A DNA stretch of 64,000 nucleotides from Rikenellaceae bacterium (lineage in GTDB: Bacteria > Bacteroidota > Bacteroidia > Bacteroidales > UBA932): contig CAAGMI010000060.1 of assembly GCA_900771005.1 (NCBI GenBank), forward strand, positions 62,001 through 126,000. The letters run 5' to 3'. The translations under genes were made by a program, and so were the position numbers. Positions 61,320-64,000 of the stretch are shown piece after piece. Position 1 is the stretch's first letter. Each line of letters starts with the position of its first letter. The notes under the pieces were generated by a model. That model was not told the origin of the DNA. It did not search any database and saw only the letters and a list, made by a program, of their open reading frames with translations.

Positions 61320-62858
61320 CTATAGATTCCTCAGCAGATTGTTAAGGTTGACTTTCTCGTCGATCATTGCACGGAGATTCGCGATAGGAACCCTTTCCTG
61401 CTGCATTGTGTCGCGGTCGCGTACAGTCACGCAGTTGTCATTGAGGGAATCGTGGTCAACCGTGATGCAGAAAGGAGTACCGATGGCATCCTGCCGGCGG
61501 TAACGCTTTCCGATGGAATCCTTTTCTTCGTACTGACAGTTGAAATCGAATTTAAGGTCATCCATAATCTTCTGCGCAAGCTCAGGAAGACCGTCTTTCT
61601 TCACGAGAGGAAGGACTGCGGCCTTTACAGGGGCGAGAGGAGCCGGAATGCTGAGAACGACTCTCGAATCGCCGCCTTCCAGCTGCTCCTCGTGGAATGA
61701 GTGGCTGAGCACTGCAAGCACCATTCTATCGACACCGATGGAAGTCTCGATCACATATGGAGTGTATGACTGATTCTCCTCAGGATCAAAATACTCTATC
61801 TTCTTGCCTGAGAACTTCTGGTGGTTGCCAAGGTCGAAATTGGTACGGCTGTGGACGCCCTCAAGCTCCTTGAATCCGAACGGGAAGTTGAACTCGATAT
61901 CCGTAGCGGCATTTGCGTAGTGCGCAAGTTTCTCGTGATCGTGGAAACGGTAATTCTCCGCTCCCATTCCGAGGTTGACGTGCCATTTCATACGCTGCTC
62001 CTTCCATTTTGCAAACCAATCGAGCTCCGTGCCCGGCTTGATGAAGAACTGCATCTCCATCTGCTCGAACTCACGCATACGGAAAATGAACTGGCGTGCA
62101 ACTATCTCATTACGGAAAGCCTTTCCTATCTGCGCTATTCCGAACGGGATCTTCATCCTTCCCGTCTTCTGGACGTTCAGGTAATTGACGAAGATTCCCT
62201 GTGCAGTCTCGGGACGGAGATATATTGTGTTCGCTCCGTCTGCAGTGCTTCCCATCGAAGTACTGAACATAAGGTTGAACTGACGGACATCCGTCCAGTT
62301 GCAGGTGCCGCTGATCGGGCAGACTATGTTGCAGTCTATGATAATCTGACGATATTCTTCAAAATTGCTTTCCTGCTCGGCCTTCATGAAACGGTTGTGG
62401 ACCTCATCATACTTTGCCTTTTCGCGCAGAACGTTGGGATTGGTGGCACGGAACTGCTCCTCGTTGAATGCATCACCGAATTTCTTACGTCCCTTTTCCA
62501 CTTCCTTGTTGATCTTTTCCTCGATCTTGCCAAGATAGTCCTCGATAAGGACATCCGCACGGTAACGTTTCTTGCTGTCCTTGTTGTCAATGAGAGGATC
62601 GTTGAAAGCGCCTACGTGACCTGAAGCCTCCCAGATACGGGGATGCATGAAGATACACGAATCAATACCCACTATATTCTCATTCAGCCTGGTCATTGCA
62701 TTCCACCAGTACTGCTTTATATTGTTCTTGAGTTCAACTCCCATCTGCCCGTAATCATAAACGGCAGCCAATCCGTCATAAATCTCACTTGAAGGGAATA
62801 TGAATCCGTACTCTTTGCAGTGAGCGACAAGCACTTTGAATAATTCGTCCTGTGTCAT
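61320..62858 (-). CDS. glyQS: Glycyl-tRNA synthetase, one-chain type
   Basis: 512 residues, the archaeal/eukaryotic-like class II enzyme that Bacteroidetes use in place of the alpha2-beta2 form. Present are the N-terminal core (GFIFPSSEIYDGLAAVYDYG), the motif 2 region (GIAQIGKAFRNEI, FIFRMREFEQMEMQFF), SIGVDRMVLA of motif 3, and the C-terminal anticodon-binding domain (APLAPVKAAVLPLV). The ATG at 62858 gives the usual N-terminus MTQDELFKVLVAHC. It follows folK by 24 bases. Confidence 0.97.
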   Translation of the reverse strand: MTQDELFKVLVAHCKEYGFIFPSSEIYDGLAAVYDYGQMGVELKNNIKQYWWNAMTRLNENIVGIDSCIFMHPRIWEASGHVGAFNDPLIDNKDSKKRYRADVLIEDYLGKIEEKINKEVEKGRKKFGDAFNEEQFRATNPNVLREKAKYDEVHNRFMKAEQESNFEEYRQIIIDCNIVCPISGTCNWTDVRQFNLMFSTSMGSTADGANTIYLRPETAQGIFVNYLNVQKTGRMKIPFGIAQIGKAFRNEIVARQFIFRMREFEQMEMQFFIKPGTELDWFAKWKEQRMKWHVNLGMGAENYRFHDHEKLAHYANAATDIEFNFPFGFKELEGVHSRTNFDLGNHQKFSGKKIEYFDPEENQSYTPYVIETSIGVDRMVLAVLSHSFHEEQLEGGDSRVVLSIPAPLAPVKAAVLPLVKKDGLPELAQKIMDDLKFDFNCQYEEKDSIGKRYRRQDAIGTPFCITVDHDSLNDNCVTVRDRDTMQQERVPIANLRAMIDEKVNLNNLLRNL

Positions 62859-62882
62859 AATAGAATATCTTGTTACAAAAGT

Positions 62883-63299
62883 CTACAAAAGTAATAAAAG
62901 TTCCTTAATGTATGGCCTGGTTTCGACCTGAGGATGCGGTATCGTAAGCCTTTCCGTGCATATCCGCCTGTCCCCGTACATAAGTATGTCAATGTCTATT
63001 ATCCTGTCGTGATAAATGCGGTTCCCCTTTTCGTCATACTCTGCGGGATCGGTCCGTCCCATCTTCCTCTCAATCCCCTTGCAGATATCCAGAATGTCGA
63101 AAGGATCCGAATCGCAGGAATAAACGACGATGCAGTTCAGAAAATCATTGCCGGAAAAGCCCAACGCCTTTGTCTCCAGAACAGGAGAAAGGGATACATA
63201 ATGGGAATTCAGGGCATCGTCCAGCAGTTCAAGAGCCCGGTCTATATTGTCCCTGCGGTCCCCCAGATTCGACCCGAGTGCAAGATAAAGTTTTTCCAT
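62883..63299 (-). CDS. folK: 2-amino-4-hydroxy-6-hydroxymethyldihydropteridine pyrophosphokinase
   Basis: 138 residues from the ATG at 63299, whose A is shared with the upstream stop (TGATG). A further in-frame start upstream would overlap that gene. HPPK motifs are complete: LYLALGSNLGDR at the start, then DPAEYDEKGNRIYHDRIIDIDILMYG cut short here as YHDRIIDIDILMYG, and IPHPQVETRPY. It transfers pyrophosphate from ATP to the pterin in folate synthesis. It is read together with the sufT-like gene by stop-start overlap. Partner folP is not in the window. Confidence 0.95.
   Translation of the reverse strand: MEKLYLALGSNLGDRRDNIDRALELLDDALNSHYVSLSPVLETKALGFSGNDFLNCIVVYSCDSDPFDILDICKGIERKMGRTDPAEYDEKGNRIYHDRIIDIDILMYGDRRICTERLTIPHPQVETRPYIKELLLLL
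62886..62893 (-). promoter_or_regulatory. -7 element before glyQS
   Basis: On the minus strand TACTTTTG, exact TAnnTTTG, at the very end of folK and 27 bases before the glyQS ATG. No clear -33 box. Confidence 0.45.
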
Positions 63300-63652
63300 C
63301 ACAGTTCCGGATCCCATCCGAGAGCGACACGGGCTTCATCGGAAAGCATACTCTGATCCCAGACAGGATCGAAGACAAGTTCTATCTCACATCCCTTGAC
63401 CCCCGGAGTGAGTTCCACATTTCTCTTGACGTCGGCTATCACCTCATCGGCCATCGGGCAATTGGGCGCAGTGAACGTCATCTTTACATATACCTGATGG
63501 TCCTTGTTGATGTTCAGCTCGTAAATAAGTCCCAGATCATAGATATTGACAGGGATTTCCGGGTCATAGACCTGCTTCAGAGCCAGCACGACAGCATCAT
63601 ACAGCGGCGAGAGTTCCTTCACGTCCTCGGAAGTCAGAATATCCTTACTCAT
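63299..63652 (-). CDS. SufT/MIP18-like iron-sulfur assembly protein (DUF59)
   Basis: 117 residues from the ATG at 63652. The DUF59 fold is clear: LKQVYDPEIPVNIYDLGLIY, FTAPNCPMADEVIADV with the reactive Cys, and VFDPVWDQSMLSDEARVALG. The family helps to mature Fe-S proteins with SufBCD. The gene overlaps the end of sufE by eight bases and abuts folK by one base, so three genes are translationally linked. The ATG at 63652 is taken as the start; an in-frame TTG six bases before it is unlikely. Confidence 0.9.
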   Translation of the reverse strand: MSKDILTSEDVKELSPLYDAVVLALKQVYDPEIPVNIYDLGLIYELNINKDHQVYVKMTFTAPNCPMADEVIADVKRNVELTPGVKGCEIELVFDPVWDQSMLSDEARVALGWDPEL

Positions 63653-64000
63653 CTGCAAACTTTTTAATTGTAGCTATCATCGACGCCAGACCGTTCGCGC
63701 GCGTAGGAGAAAGATTTTCCCTGAGTCCAATCTGCTCGACAAACCCGAAATCATCTCCGGCTATCTCCTTCTTAGTCCTGCCGGAATAGATCCCTATAAG
63801 GAGAGAAATTATCCCCTTGGTTATTATCGCATCACTGTCTGCCTTGAAGAATAACCTCCCATCTGATTCCTTACAATCAAGCCAAACTCTTGATTGACAG
63901 CCTTTTATCAGTTTATCATCGGTTTTAAGGGCATCATCGAAAGGTTCGAGGTCCTTTCCGAGTGATATCAGGTATTCATATTTGTCGAGCCATTCATCAA
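63645..64000 (-). CDS. sufE: SufE-type sulfur acceptor (5' part beyond window)
   Basis: 118 codons to the stop at 63647-63645. The gene runs off the right edge, so its start is not seen. The catalytic Cys is in LIKGCQSRVWLDC, and the following FKADSDAIITKGIISLLIGIYSG cut as DSDAIITKGIISLLIG and NLSPTRANGLASM are typical SufE sequences. SufE takes sulfur from the desulfurase SufS and passes it to SufBCD. The sufT-like gene begins inside its 3' end, which fits an Fe-S assembly operon that continues beyond the window. Confidence 0.92.
   Translation of the reverse strand, partial: DEWLDKYEYLISLGKDLEPFDDALKTDDKLIKGCQSRVWLDCKESDGRLFFKADSDAIITKGIISLLIGIYSGRTKKEIAGDDFGFVEQIGLRENLSPTRANGLASMIATIKKFADE

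Noticed and set aside
1..64000. CRISPR array
   Set aside because: No regularly spaced repeat of 20-40 bases was seen. The VapD/Cas2-like gene has no array or cas genes beside it.
1..64000. Shine-Dalgarno sequences as start-site evidence
   Set aside because: AGGAGG-like sequences are absent before nearly all starts, as is usual in Bacteroidetes, so they were not used to decide start codons.

Overview
The window looks like a chromosomal segment of an uncultured or lesser-known member of the order Bacteroidales. The reasons are SusC/SusD outer-membrane pairs, a fused SecDF, a serine palmitoyltransferase of the Bacteroides type, FloA/NfeD, one-chain glycyl-tRNA synthetase, almost no Shine-Dalgarno sequences, and many TAnnTTTG (-7) elements of the Bacteroidetes primary sigma factor. 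No 16S gene is present, so the family cannot be fixed.

Layout. 1-2.8 kb: the 5' part of a carbohydrate-binding lipoprotein gene, an AraC-type regulator, a RelE-like toxin with its ribbon-helix-helix antitoxin, and what may be a decayed PIN-toxin remnant. 2.8-6.2 kb: a TonB-dependent receptor whose N-terminal part is missing, cut by an IS4-family element (4917-6232). 6.3-8.0 kb: a secreted CE1-type esterase and a repeat- and hairpin-rich non-coding stretch ending at a CAT-anticodon tRNA. 8.0-11.5 kb: rpsL-rpsG-fusA-rpsJ. 11.5-18.7 kb: an envelope lipoprotein, a sigma-54 activator-lptE-TPR-secG operon, tRNA-Gly, a GNAT enzyme and a ClpB that lacks the N-terminal domain. 18.7-24.6 kb, the most interesting part: a restriction-modification-like cluster. 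It has two Eco57I-type methyltransferase polypeptides and a GIY-YIG/SF2-helicase fusion, with a VapD RNase and a 58-residue partner gene embedded between them. Its leader carries a promoter followed by a large hairpin and an intrinsic terminator. 24.6-28.7 kb: tRNA-Ser, a C69 dipeptidase, a small secreted protein, pheS and a membrane LytTR regulator. 28.8-48.1 kb: a polysaccharide utilization locus (MFS transporter, SusC, SusD, a seven-module SusE/F-like lipoprotein, GH13, GH53, GH2, a double GH13 and GH97). 48.1-50.1 kb: serine palmitoyltransferase with a short-chain dehydrogenase. 50.1-64 kb: malQ, floA-nfeD, secDF, dnaE, a degenerate ThiL homologue, glyQS, folK, a SufT-like gene and the end of sufE.

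How the parts work together. The PUL encodes capture of a glucan at the surface (SusCDE/F, GH13), trimming by a two-domain GH13 and a SusB-type GH97, uptake by the MFS carrier, and probably cytoplasmic processing by MalQ 2 kb further on. GH53 and GH2, fused into the same run by 4-base ATGA overlaps, add a beta-galactan branch. In the defence-like cluster the methyltransferases have one promoter, while the VapD pair and the helicase have another, so modification can be made before and apart from the effector genes.
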